Shown here one piece after another: positions 37,867 to 48,278 of a stretch of DNA of 64,000 nt. The notes beneath the pieces are model-generated. The model had not been told where the DNA came from and did not search any database. It saw only the letters and a list, made by a program, of their open reading frames with translations. Source of the stretch: Eriocheir sinensis (lineage: Eukaryota > Arthropoda > Malacostraca > Decapoda > Varunidae). Position numbers and translations under genes: made by a program. Each line of letters starts with the position of its first letter. The first letter of the stretch is position 1. The DNA lies in NCBI RefSeq assembly GCF_024679095.1, contig NC_066578.1, positions 941,879-1,005,878 of the forward strand. Reading direction: 5' to 3'.

Positions 37867-38215
37867 AAGAACATAAGAACATTGGGAGACTGCAAAGGCC
37901 GAGTGGCGTACACAGGGCAGCTCCAGATTCACCCCCCCACTACCGCCTGTCATCATCGTCCATGTAGCTATCCAGTCTACTCTTAAAACAAGCTATCGTC
38001 CCTGCACTAACTATGTGATTGCTGAGTATATTCCATTAACCCACCACCCTATTACTAAACCAATGCCTGCCTATTTCCCTCCTGAATCTATACTTTTCTA
38101 ATTCAAATCCATTACTGCGTGTTCTATCCTGCTGGGGTATCGAACAACTGAAAACTCTCAATCGCTTCTCACTGACTACAGATCTGAATATTATGAGTCA
38201 TTCATCACCTGCCGT
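37867..38215 (-). mobile_element. CR1-like LINE 3' end of another subfamily
   Basis: The minus-strand frame reads RSNGFELEKYRFRREIGRHW, FSNRVVGWWNILSNHIVSA and FKSRLDSYMDDDD in nearby frames, the C-terminal end of a CR1-type polyprotein (FF.NRVV..WN.L..HVV.A...F..RLD pattern). The 3' UTR-like GGGAGACTGCAAAGGCC follows, ending near repeated AAGAACAT at about 37867-37880. Non-functional fragment. Confidence 0.62.
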
Positions 38216-39730
38216 GTTTGTGGATCAATTTTTACTTATCCAAAATCAGAATTTACCCAATTTATTCCCACGGTGTATTTCCTAATATATATTTTCTCTA
38301 TAAGTACTTTATCCATATAATCACTATGATAATCCCTTGACTCGAACTGAAATTAAATTTCATCACTGTCTGGATTTTCTCAAATAATATAATTCTTTTT
38401 TTATATATTTTTCTTTGTACGGGAAATTGCTTGGATCCTTTTAATAGTTTTTGTCTGTTCCGATTTGCGAAAGCCAATAACTTTTCCGTTAGAAGGAAAA
38501 CAAAACTGAGCAGCACAATCACTGCCGGACTCAAGCAGCGCCACACAGTCTAAATTAAGCTTCTGTGCTCCAATGATTAGCTCTTATAAAAGCAAAACCA
38601 GACTTTCTACAAACTACACAGTAATAAGGCGGAGAATTAACAATACTGTATCACTCGCTTTCAACAACCGATACAATGCGGTTCGCCCCATACCACTGGT
38701 GCTACCTCGTTGCCGCAAGACCTCGTGAGACTGACGGCCAGGGGTTTGAAAATTGCAGCTTTAACTGTCTTTAGAACGCGTATAGATTTATGTCTTTCGG
38801 ATGACGGCATATTCTGTAAAACTAATATCGCATAGTATCTCGTCTTTTTCTTAAATGAAAATCTGATTGGCTTCCGGTCACGGCAACCTATTCGCTTTGG
38901 TTAATACCGAGAGAAAGAACGTGGCAAAAAGTGTGCTGGTGTCTTACTTATTAAATTCTATCTCTGGATTTTATTTTGTATAAGCAAAAATAGAATAAAT
39001 TTTTCCCTACCTCGTGAACCTGATCTCATAATTTACTTTTGCTCTTAAATTTTGCTCACGTATTGCGCTAGTTGAAAGCCTGTCTCCAGGATTAGTTCGC
39101 ACTTTTTTCACGTTCATAAAAAAATACCCCCAAGATTATGCTCCATTTGGCTCATCTAATAAGGTTCTAGGGTCTGCATTTCCTGATATCAATAGTCTGT
39201 AAGTAATCTTCAGAGATCGTGCTGCCGTGACCTCTCTCGTAAAAGAAGCGTACAGGTCTTCAACGGATCTATTATTCTGCCCTGTGACCTCACGTGGCCT
39301 GACACTCAAGTTTACTTCCTGTTCCGTACCGTTACTCCCCTCATTAATTTCACATCCCCTCGTGACCCACCACTCTGTATCTCTGTCCTCTCCGTCTGGC
39401 CTGACACTCCCAGCTTAATTCCCCTTTCCCCACCATACTGCTGATTCCCTTATTATTAATTAAGAGTCAAAGCCCCAGGGAATCCGTCTTGACCTGACCT
39501 TGCGTGGCTGCACCCAGGTGATATCAAGCAGACGTTTCAACGTTTTCATAGCTACAAATTATGTAATTAGTTACACGCTTTTTGTTCAAGGTAACGCTTC
39601 CTCTCAGTTTTAGATTATATCAAATATATTTCATCATTGTCGCTGTTCCGTAATTCCCTGTATAATTCAGCTTTACCACATTTGTGATCATTACGCATAA
39701 CACTGAAAAAATATTTCTTCTTGCGGTATC
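38216..39730. other. No recognisable gene
   Basis: About 1.5 kb of AT-rich sequence with no repeat relationship to the rest of the window and no domain that I recognise. It is the longest plain stretch here. Confidence 0.5.
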
Positions 39731-39732
39731 AC

Positions 39733-39920
39733 TTAACCCGGTAGCAGCGACGGGCCAAATTTGTGCCATGATATAAACTCCCCAAAATAGATGATACATA
39801 AACTGATCACAAATACTTTGATATATATTATGAAATGGTTTGTGTGAGAGATGATTTTTTCTCAGTTTTCTCGCTAAGAGGGACCATTAAGAAACATGAT
39901 CCACGCAGCTACCGGATTAA
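39733..39920. mobile_element. TTAA-flanked piggyBac-like MITE, copy B (unexpanded)
   Basis: TTAA at 39733-39736 and 39917-39920 flank a 180-bp element starting CCCGGTAGCAGCGACGGGCC and ending, inverted, TCCGGTAGCTGCGTGG. Only one, shortened, copy of the 35-bp unit is present, running straight into GCCATGATATAAAC. This gives the likely ancestral structure of the family. Confidence 0.9.
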
Positions 39921-39924
39921 CATT

Positions 39925-40384
39925 TGTCTATGAAAACTAACATACTGCACTACATTCATGAAGGGCCAGTCAGCCACATCCTCGAGGTGAACGTAATAAG
40001 GCAAAGGTTGAGAGCCACTGGATAAAACATGGCGCACAATTTAGGAGATAAGGAGAGAAGGGAGAAGTGAAGGGATCAGGCTCGATGGGACGGCTGGTCG
40101 GTGGCCCTATAGAGAGGAACTCGACTCTGAAATAAGAAACCAATTTTTCCTCCTTCTTTCTATATCTCCTTCCGCCACGATTCATAACGCAAGAAATACG
40201 TAAAGGGAGGAAAATTTGGGTGTGTATTTTACCTTCCGTTCCTCCTCTCCATTTTCTCTTTTCTTCGTTGTCGTTATCGTCATTATCGTCCTTGTCATCA
40301 TTCTTCCACTGTTTTTCCTTTTCCTCCTCCTCCTCTTCGTCTTCCTCCTCTACCTTTTCTTCCTCTCCATTTTCACTTCTGTTA
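39925..40384. other. No recognisable gene
   Basis: Mixed sequence passing into a CCT-rich flank. The 149-codon Glu/Asp-rich minus-strand frame is low complexity. Confidence 0.45.
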
Positions 40385-40525
40385 CCTCCTCTTCCGCTAG
40401 CTTTCTTCCTCCTCCTCATGCTCTTCCTCCTCCTCCTCCTCCTCCTCCTCCTCCTCTTCGTGCCAGATCAGGTCGAGGGAGCTTCAAGGGTGATTTTGAA
40501 GAGGTAAAGGAGGAAGAAAATTAGG

Positions 40526-40604
<79 letters not shown>
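40385..40604. repeat. (CCT)n tract and (GA)n microsatellite
   Basis: CCT units at about 40403-40455 and GA at 40529-40603, with unique sequence between. Confidence 0.94.
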
Positions 40605-40608
<4 letters not shown>

Positions 40609-40782
40609 AAGAACGCGAGGTCCAAAAAAAGAAAAACTGTAAGGGAGTATCACAAAAGAAGCGAATAGAGAGAAAAATTAATAAAAAAGTAGAAAAAATA
40701 CCTCACAAAGACAACACAGAAAGGGACAGAATAAAGGAAATGAATGAATGAACAAAAAAAGTATTAACCCACCACGAAAATG

Positions 40783-40785
<3 letters not shown>

Positions 40786-40833
<48 letters not shown>

Positions 40834-40970
40834 CTTCCACCTGGTTCTCCATCTCCTCCTCTTCCTCTTCTTCCTCCTCGTCGTCCTTTTCTTGTTTCTC
40901 CTCTTTCTTATCATCGCTGCCTTCCTCCTCCTCCTCCTCCTCCTCCTCTTCTTCCTCCTCCTTCACGCTG
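40786..40970. repeat. (CA)n microsatellite and (CCT)n tract
   Basis: CA at 40786-40832, then degenerate CCT/CTT to about 40970. Confidence 0.94.
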
Positions 40971-40974
40971 TATA

Positions 40975-42060
40975 CAAAGTTCTTAAGAAAACGCAGTGAG
41001 AGCCTTTGTTTTTGCCCTTTCCGAAACTTTTTTTTACCCGGCTTTTTGAGGCGTAAATCTGAAAAGGATCAAAGAGAGGAGCAGCAGCGCCACCTCTCTC
41101 CTCCGCTACCTCCGCCACCACCACCGAGGTCACCACTACCAACACCGTCACACATCCACCAGGCCCGGATATTATCATGTCATCACTACCACCACTACCA
41201 ACACCACTACGACTACTACTACCAACGTTGCTATCTTCATCTACGCGTCACTGCCTCCACTACAGCATCAACACAACACAACATCGATCACCACTGTTTC
41301 CACCACAATGAGTAATTTCTCCGAGCGTCGATCTCATCACCTCCATCACGATAATCTCCGCCATAACTAACAAAAGAAAAACACTTCTATAAAATTCCTA
41401 CCACCACCACCACCACCACCACCTTCACCACCTCTTCCATTAACAACAATAACAGCAGCAACGATAACAATAAGGGCGTTCGTGCAGGCGACGGTTCTAA
41501 ATATCACTTGTGCTCCATGTCCACTCTATGACTGTGAGACATGAGATCAAGACTTAGTAGTGACATGAGGAGTCGAAGTGATCTCCTTGGTAACAGAAGT
41601 CCACTCAGAATAATGAGATATTGCTGGAATAATTACGTTTGATCAAAGATTACTTAGGACTGAATCGAGGCCTACATAATCCGTGAATGCTAACACATAA
41701 GTCTAAATATACACCAAGTCAAGTCATGCTCAGGTTTGTGGGAGGAGACACGGCCGAGGCGTGGTTTATGCGTGACACTGCTTGGAGCCAAACTAGAGAA
41801 TGTAGAAACAGGGATTTAGAGAAAACGAAGAAAGGCGGACTAATTTAAATCAATCACTTCATCATGCCCTCCCTCACACCCCACACCGCCGTTTGTAGGC
41901 AATGAAATTACAGTTACGCAATAGCACAATAAAAATATATTTTTTTATCAGTGGCTTGCCTGAACGCGCTGTGAAAGGAGGCGAGAATGTACATCCAGAG
42001 TGCACATACGGCCCCAACTTTAGACACCCCTGAACTGGCGGGTATTTTTTTTTTTAGCTT
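40975..42060. other. No recognisable gene; scattered CAC/ACC trinucleotides
   Basis: ACC/CAC-rich degenerate repeats at 41085-41310 and 41398-41432; otherwise plain sequence. Confidence 0.45.
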
Positions 42061-42064
42061 CAAG

Positions 42065-42200
42065 TGACGTCATCCCGCTGCTCCGCCCCAAAACCGCCTC
42101 CTGCGCGTACCGGTCGCAGTTTTGAAGCAGAGTGACTTGACTTGGTATATATAGACTTTGGCCAACACCTGCTGAACGAGTGTGTGGTTCGCCGTCAGTT
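42065..42200 (+). promoter_or_regulatory. Candidate core promoter (CRE, GC box, TATA)
   Basis: TGACGTCA at 42065-42072, a GC-box-like CTCCGCCCC at about 42081-42089, and TATATATA at 42146-42153 occur in that order within 90 bp. GTCAGTTCG (an arthropod initiator-like TCAGT) lies about 45 bp past the TATA box, somewhat too far. The 68-codon frame starting at 42180 has no recognised domain, so no gene is assigned. Chance occurrence is quite possible. Confidence 0.28.
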
Positions 42201-42387
42201 CGCCGACCCTGCTCCCCGGGTTGTTTCTGTAGGAGTCGATCTCGAGCAAAGGGGGCCTTGAGCAAGTTGAATGTTCCTGTCATGGGACTCTGCATGGTGG
42301 CCTGCTCTGAGGAATCCTTGCCATGTGAGCGGGGTGACGCGCCCCCGTGCGTATGCCCCTATTGGTTAACTTATTGTAATCATTAAC

Positions 42388-42725
<338 letters not shown>

Positions 42726-43067
42726 TACTATTAATCATTATTATAATAAACACTTTTAATTCATTCTTTTTTGGGGGAGAGATTATGTTTCTGAATCCGC
42801 CACTGAAGTAAAAAATCCGCAGGATAATGCGACGCTTTTTTTAATCCGTTATGTCCCTCACGGAGCCTCCACTGGACATAATTCAAGGCACAATATGAAA
42901 ATCAGGGTAAAAAAAATACAGAACTTGGAGCCAGTAATTGACACACGTGAGCCAATCATTGCTGCTCCGTGGCTGGCGAGAGGCTGTCAAGGACCCTCGA
43001 CCATCCGTTTTTTCCCGCGAGGAGTTCAGACTTTCCACCACACGATTACTTTCTTCTTTGCTGTTAA

Positions 43068-43290
43068 TTAACCCGGTAGCTGCGGGGATCATGTTTCTTA
43101 AAGGTCCCTCTAAGCAAGAAAAATGAGAAAAAATCATCACTCACACAAACCATTTCATAATATATATCAACGCATTTGTGATCAGTTTATGCATCATCTA
43201 TTTTTTGGGGTTTCTATCATGGCGAAAATTTGGCCCGTCGCTGGTTCACGGTAAGGCCACAAATTTGGCCCGTCGCTGCTATCAGGTTAA
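43068..43290. mobile_element. TTAA-flanked piggyBac-like MITE, copy C (inverted)
   Basis: TTAA at 43068-43071 (within TTAATTAA) and 43287-43290 flank a 215-bp element that begins CCCGGTAGCTGCGGGGATCA. It ends with two 35-bp-type units in the inverse orientation to copy A (GGCCCGTCGCTG...; GTAAGGCCACAAATTTGGCC). Confidence 0.88.
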
Positions 43291-43800
43291 GTGTAATGTA
43301 TTTTCCAGGATATCTACGAAAGTACGAAACCACAAATGCTAAATCTGCGAGAAACTAAGGACAGTTCTATTTTCCCTTTACTGTAATTCGTAACTTTCCA
43401 CTCCACGATTACTTTTCTCTAGCGTAGATCTTTTTTAGGCTAGTCTACGAAAGTACGCAACCATGACTGCTGAAACTAAGGACAGTTCTGTTTCCTCCAC
43501 TTTCCATTCGTAAGATTTCTGTTCATCCCATTCCATTCTCCCTCCCTTCCCTTCCTTCCTCTTTCTCACCCTCCCTCCCACCTTGCCTCCTCTCAAGCTG
43601 TTTTTTTTTTCTCCCTTCTTTCAACCTTTTTCATTACCTTCTCTGTCTTCAATCAAGTTATCCATCTTCATAAACACCTATTCCATCGATATATATTTTT
43701 TTCTCTTCGTATTTCATCTGTTTCGTGTTTCTATCGTCTCTCTGGTTCCGTATCTTTCGCGTGCCTGAACGGGACCTCCCTTCACCATTTTGGACTATTA
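43291..43800. other. No recognisable gene; short imperfect duplication
   Basis: GTCTACGAAAGTACGCAACCA (about 43443) resembles ATCTACGAAAGTACGAAACCA (about 43311), and AACTAAGGACAGTTCT recurs with it (43352 and 43474). This suggests an old ~125-bp direct duplication. Confidence 0.5.
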
Positions 43801-43802
43801 TA

Positions 43803-44350
43803 TTTATTTCTCCTCCTCCTCCTCCTCCTCTCCCTTCTCTTCTTCTTCCTCTTCCTGTTCCTTCTTCTTTTCTCCGTCTCCTCCTCCTTCTCCTTTTCTT
43901 CTTCTTCTTCCTCTTCGTGTTCCTCCTCCTCCCTTCTTTTTTTTTCTCAAACTTCTCCTCCTCCTCCTTTTCTCCTCCTCCTCCTCCTCTTCATTCCTTC
44001 CCTTCTTCATTTCTTCTCTCCGTCTCTTCTCATTATTTTCTCCTCTTCCTCCTCCTCCTCCTCCTCCTCTTTCTGTTCCTTCCTCTTTTCTCTGTCTCCT
44101 CCTCCTTCTCCTCATGTTCTTCTTCTTCTTCTTCATGTTCCTCCTCTTCCCTTATTTTTTTCTGTCTTCTCCTCCTCCTCCTCCTCTTCATTCCTTCTCT
44201 CCGTCTCCCTCCTGCTCCTCCTCCTCCTCCCTTCTCTATCTTCTCACCGTCTCCTTCCTCTTTTCCTCCTTCTCCTCGCTTCTTCTCTTTCTCTCTGTTT
44301 CCTTCTCCTCCTCCTCCTCCTCCTCCTCTCCCTTCTCCCTTCCTCCTCCT
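43803..44350. repeat. (CCT)n polypyrimidine tract, about 550 bp
   Basis: Degenerate CCT/CTT/CTC with internal reuse of longer blocks (TTCTCCGTCTC and TTCATTCCTTC recur), indicating repeated segmental duplication. Long Ser/Leu/Pro or Arg/Glu frames here are artefacts. Confidence 0.94.
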
Positions 44351-44530
44351 CTCCCTCATTCTCTCTCCCCTTCTCCCCAAAGGACGACGCCACACATCGA
44401 TTACAACACATTAAAGTGAATGAAGCCTCCCCTCCCTTCCGTCGGTCTTGTGTTCATTTGATGCGGCACCAAATTCAAAATAGTTTTCTTTTACTTTTCG
44501 ATGTTCTGCTTCGGACTTACTATAAAATCT

Positions 44531-44788
44531 AAATGCAAGACAGACGGCATTATGATTGTAAGAAGTTTATATTTGTTTGTTGGTGTTTTTAAGAATAGAG
44601 AATAAGATAATTTTAAATGCAAGACAGCTGACATTATGATTGTAAGAAGTTTATATTTGTTTGTTGGTTTGTTTTAAAGAATAGAGAATAAGATAATTTT
44701 AAATGCAAGACAGATGGTATTATGATTGTAAGAAGTTTATATTTGTTTGTTGGTTTGTTTTTATGAATAGAGAATAAGATAATTTTGT
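44531..44788. repeat. 84-86 bp tandem repeat, three copies
   Basis: Units start at 44531, 44615 and 44701 with AAATGCAAGACAG, contain ATTATGATTGTAAGAAGTTT and end GAGAATAAGATAATTTT. Very similar to each other. Confidence 0.95.
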
Positions 44789-44965
44789 TTGTTCGCCAAA
44801 TCGGTAACCTTGGGGAGATCCTGTAATTTGCAACAATCATGAATGGTCACCTGTAACGGCCGTGAAGGAGATTTTTTTCTTACCAGTTAACCTACAATTG
44901 CATGATATGTATTTTCAATTATTAGTAAACTGCGAAATCGATATCTGGAACAAGTTTTGTGATAT

Positions 44966-45230
44966 GTGATGAAAAGTTGGAAAGTTTCGTTTAGTCGGTG
45001 CAACATCTGTGGTCATATGCCGGAGAGAGACAGAAGGGGAAGGAATTATAGAAGGGAACAGATCCCAGGAGACGGGACACAACCCTCGATTAATGCCTGG
45101 TGCCCATTCACTGCTGGGTGGACAAGGTATCGGAAAAGCCGCCCAAATTTTTCCACCCCGCCCGGGAATCGAACCCGGGCTCTCTCGGTTGTGAGCCGAG
45201 TGTGCTAACCACTGCACCACGAAGCCACCG
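44966..45230 (-). mobile_element. tRNA-derived SINE, full-length copy 1
   Basis: The minus strand begins GGCTTCGTGGTGCAGTGGTT (A-box region), continues to CTCGGCTCACAACCGAG (anticodon-like stem with loop CTCACAA) and a B-box GGGTTCGATTCCC. The SINE body follows (TCCACCCAGCAGTGAATGGG, GTGTCCCGTCTCCTGGGATC), ending ACTAAACGAAACTTTCCAAC. The first and last bases of the tRNA part cannot form an acceptor stem, so this is a SINE and not a tRNA gene. Transcription by RNA polymerase III from the internal boxes is expected of the family. Confidence 0.83.
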
Positions 45231-45479
45231 TGAGATGAGGAGAGAATTCCTATTTCAGCAGCCCACGCTCGAGGGCTGCTCCGTTACTTGCTTGTTGCTG
45301 CATGGCCGCCGCCACAATGCCCGGCACAGTACCATCACATTCATGATATGCGCCGCCTGATATCACTCACACTCAAGACATAGTTCATGCCATTGTTACT
45401 GGAATGCCGTGAACTCTGAGCAGTTAGGTGAGTGACTCGAATCAGAAAAGATTGGTCCAATGGCTATGACACTCTCCAG

Positions 45480-45715
45480 AAAAGTTTGCAGAATGAATTG
45501 AGTCCTTTACCGTCACTGCTTATATATCCCATACCATGGGATACATCCACCCGGATACCCCCAATCAAGTGAAGGAAAAGCTTGGAGCATACGTATCGCT
45601 GCGCGGGGTGGCGGTGCTCATCTCCGAACAGCTGGGTGGGCTGAACGCCGACTGCCCAGCCCACAGATTCGTAGTTAAAACGCTAACCACTACACCGCGG
45701 AGGGGCACACAAAAT
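45480..45715 (-). mobile_element. tRNA-derived SINE of a second family, partial
   Basis: The minus strand begins CCTCCGCGGTGTAGTGGTTA, shared with the SINE at 51989. It lacks a recognisable B-box and joins a body with CAGCCCACCCAGCTGTTC and GATGAGCACCGCC, shared with 32105-32690. It looks like a composite or internally deleted copy. Confidence 0.6.
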
Positions 45716-45734
45716 CAAGCAAGAGTGAGTTAAA

Positions 45735-46140
45735 CATGCAGTGGGCCACTTCATAAAGAGGGAAAACAGGAGAGAGATGGATGCCAATGACCAATGTCGA
45801 ATTTGGCTTGAACTGTCCCATTGGAGAATAAGTCACCACAGTTTTACAACCCTGGCTGTGTCATGGCAAACGGAAATTGTGGCAGATTGGATCTAGTAAA
45901 CAGCGGCCAATGAGCGGCACTGGGATGCCAAGTCTGCGAGGCCACCCCTGAAGGATTAGGCCCACCAGCTCTCGTGGAACCGACTATAGTAAGCTGGAAA
46001 AACGGCTATTAAGTGATTTGAGATACATTCCCTTTTCTAATACATTCTTGTAAAAAGTGATATCGTGTTAAAGCCATTGCGCTATTAATTCGTTTTCCTA
46101 TAAATTCCAGTGACGATGTCTGAAAAAAATATTTCTCCTA
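45735..46140. other. No recognisable feature
   Basis: Mixed sequence, no supported gene or repeat. Confidence 0.4.
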
Positions 46141-46169
46141 AAACACACAAAACACACAGAAAGAAAAGA

Positions 46170-46184
46170 AAAACGCGCGCACAC

Positions 46185-46225
<41 letters not shown>

Positions 46226-46238
46226 AGACACAGACACA

Positions 46239-46297
<59 letters not shown>
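46170..46297. repeat. (CA)n microsatellite with GACACA interruptions
   Basis: Two CA arrays separated by four GACACA hexamers (about 46219-46242). Confidence 0.96.
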
Positions 46298-46746
46298 CAA
46301 AAAATAAGTGAATGAAAATATATTTTTCAATACTTTTCTTAATTTTAAGATTAAATACATGAATGAAGTAATGTTGAGTATTTATTCATCTAGATGAATA
46401 CATGTTTTATGGAGGAGTCAATTCCAATCGTGTGAATCATTTATTACATGCATAGAGCCACATATTCACTGAACTAACTACTAACGGGGAGCATACGCAA
46501 GGGGGCGCATAGCTTCACTCACCCGCAGCCTCCACCCTTGACGGTCCCTCCGAGCAGGCCCCTCCGCAGCCCCCCTTGCCCCTGGCTCACCACGCCTACA
46601 CGCAGACAGTCATAACAGTTATCGCCAACATACTTGATGAAAGATCCGTTATCAGTGGTGATACCACGATTCTATTAAAAAGCGATAGTTTTGTCATGCT
46701 TTGAAAGATAAAAATTATAACGGTTAGAGAGAGTGGCATGGCTGCA

Positions 46747-46865
46747 TTTTTTTTTTTTTTTTTTTACGTTGTTGCCTATTGCGCCGGTAGGCATCTTCCC
46801 GGTAGGGCCTGATGGTCGGCCCACATGGTACATCCTTCCTACCGGGACGGCCGAGGCCTGCACAC
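46747..46865 (-). mobile_element. SINE 3' end with poly(A), minus strand
   Basis: A plus-strand T run (46747-46765), then ACGTTGTTGCCTATTGCGCC and GGTAGGCATCTTCCC, match the 3' part of the SINE at 35847-36112. 5' truncated. Confidence 0.62.
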
Positions 46866-46869
46866 AAAT

Positions 46870-47350
46870 AGCATCTGGAGGGATTAAACTGGCGCAGACG
46901 AACTGGAACACCAAGCCTCGAAAAGTTGATGTTGTGATACAAGTATATAAGAGACATTTCTCGGAACATCTGAGAAACTCCATTAGACGATACGAGATAA
47001 ATACTATTAATGCGATAATGTCACTCTCAACACTGAATTAATGAATCAATCGATTTGCTTCTTGGACTGTGTTAGTAAAATAAGACAGAGTAAGGCTGTA
47101 ACCTGACATCCAGTAACATCAAATTACATGGAAACGAAAACTGCTCAGCGTATACATATGACTATACATGTGACTGATTCACTTACATCGCTTTAGATGG
47201 TTCCACTGTGATATTAGTCATTATGACGCTGGAAGGTAACTAATGATAAGAACATCAGCAGCTCACGCTCACATCATCTGCCACAGGTGCGAGTTGTCCA
47301 ACTTGACGACGCCCTAAACAAACCAATATTGGTAGAGGTACATTTGGAAA
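46870..47350. other. No recognisable feature
   Basis: AT-rich mixed sequence with no supported gene. Confidence 0.4.
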
Positions 47351-47361
47351 AAAGAATGGAA

Positions 47362-47394
47362 ACGCACGCACGCACACACATACGCACAAACATA

Positions 47395-47465
<71 letters not shown>
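47362..47465. repeat. (CA)n microsatellite with CG variants
   Basis: An ACGC/ACAC-rich start, then about 67 bp of pure CA. Confidence 0.96.
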
Positions 47466-47467
<2 letters not shown>

Positions 47468-47469
47468 TA

Positions 47470-48278
47470 AAAAACATATATATGGAATATTATTTTTTCC
47501 TTTTCTCAAAAAAAAAAAAGTTACGCACTTAACTGAAAAAAAAGAAGTCTTGCTTACGAGGCAGACAAAACCAAGGAAGAGAGCAGTGAGGCAACAGCAG
47601 GGCGGCTGCCGGGCGTGGGCCTAAAAACCCTCACCCTTCCGGCCACCTTCAGGCCTCCACCATTTGTTTTCCCTTCCCGTCCAGCTCATTACCTTTTCAG
47701 CTTCAAGATGCCGATCCCGATTCACCACCCTAGCAGCACCGTAGCCTGCTCGCCCTTGTGTTCCTAAGCCTCCAGGATGAGTCGCAGAGCATCTCCTCGA
47801 GTCGTGGCGGGTCCTGCAGCTGGAACGTTTCTTTCAGAATGCTTTAAAATGTTGACTTTTCGTAGCGCCGGAGAAAAACAATCCCAGCTCTTAGAAAGTG
47901 TGTCGAGTGCTTCGTAAGTTCGTAGCGCTTAGTGGGTCATCTTAGCACATCGGAGGCTGTTCGCAGCGTTTCGGTGCGTCCAGTGGAACTGTACGAACAA
48001 GACTATAGCTTACCCTGTTGCCGCGATGTGCCAGGCTCTTCTACGAGGTCATGATGATTGTCGAGTTTTTGATAAATAAACGACACGAGGTGAAAACGAT
48101 ACTGCTACGATGTGCCACGAAACATGCCTGCCTGGAGTTGCTGATAAGCCTAAGAATAGCCGCAGTGTGACGCGATGGCTTCGTAAGTCTTGTAAGGTGC
48201 ATCGCAGACATTCGTGGAAGCAACTTCATGATTATAATTCTAAGATACAAACCTTCGTGTCGCTTCATAGCACTTCAG
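47470..48278. other. No recognisable gene
   Basis: About 800 bp of moderately GC-rich sequence preceding the 25-bp array. TTCGTAGCGC and TTCGCAGCG motifs recur loosely (47860-47970), but no domain or RNA gene is recognised. Confidence 0.4.

Noticed and set aside
42180..42386. 68-codon frame downstream of the TATA-like box as a real gene
   Set aside because: No domain, unusual Cys/Pro composition, ends at the start of a trinucleotide array; insufficient support.
43725..44419. 209-229 codon Ser/Leu/Pro-rich frames
   Set aside because: Translation of a CCT polypyrimidine tract.
44966..45230. tRNA gene with CAC-like anticodon (also 60150-60236)
   Set aside because: A and B boxes and an anticodon-like arm are present, but the acceptor stem does not pair, and the same long 3' body follows in both copies. 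They are tRNA-derived SINEs.
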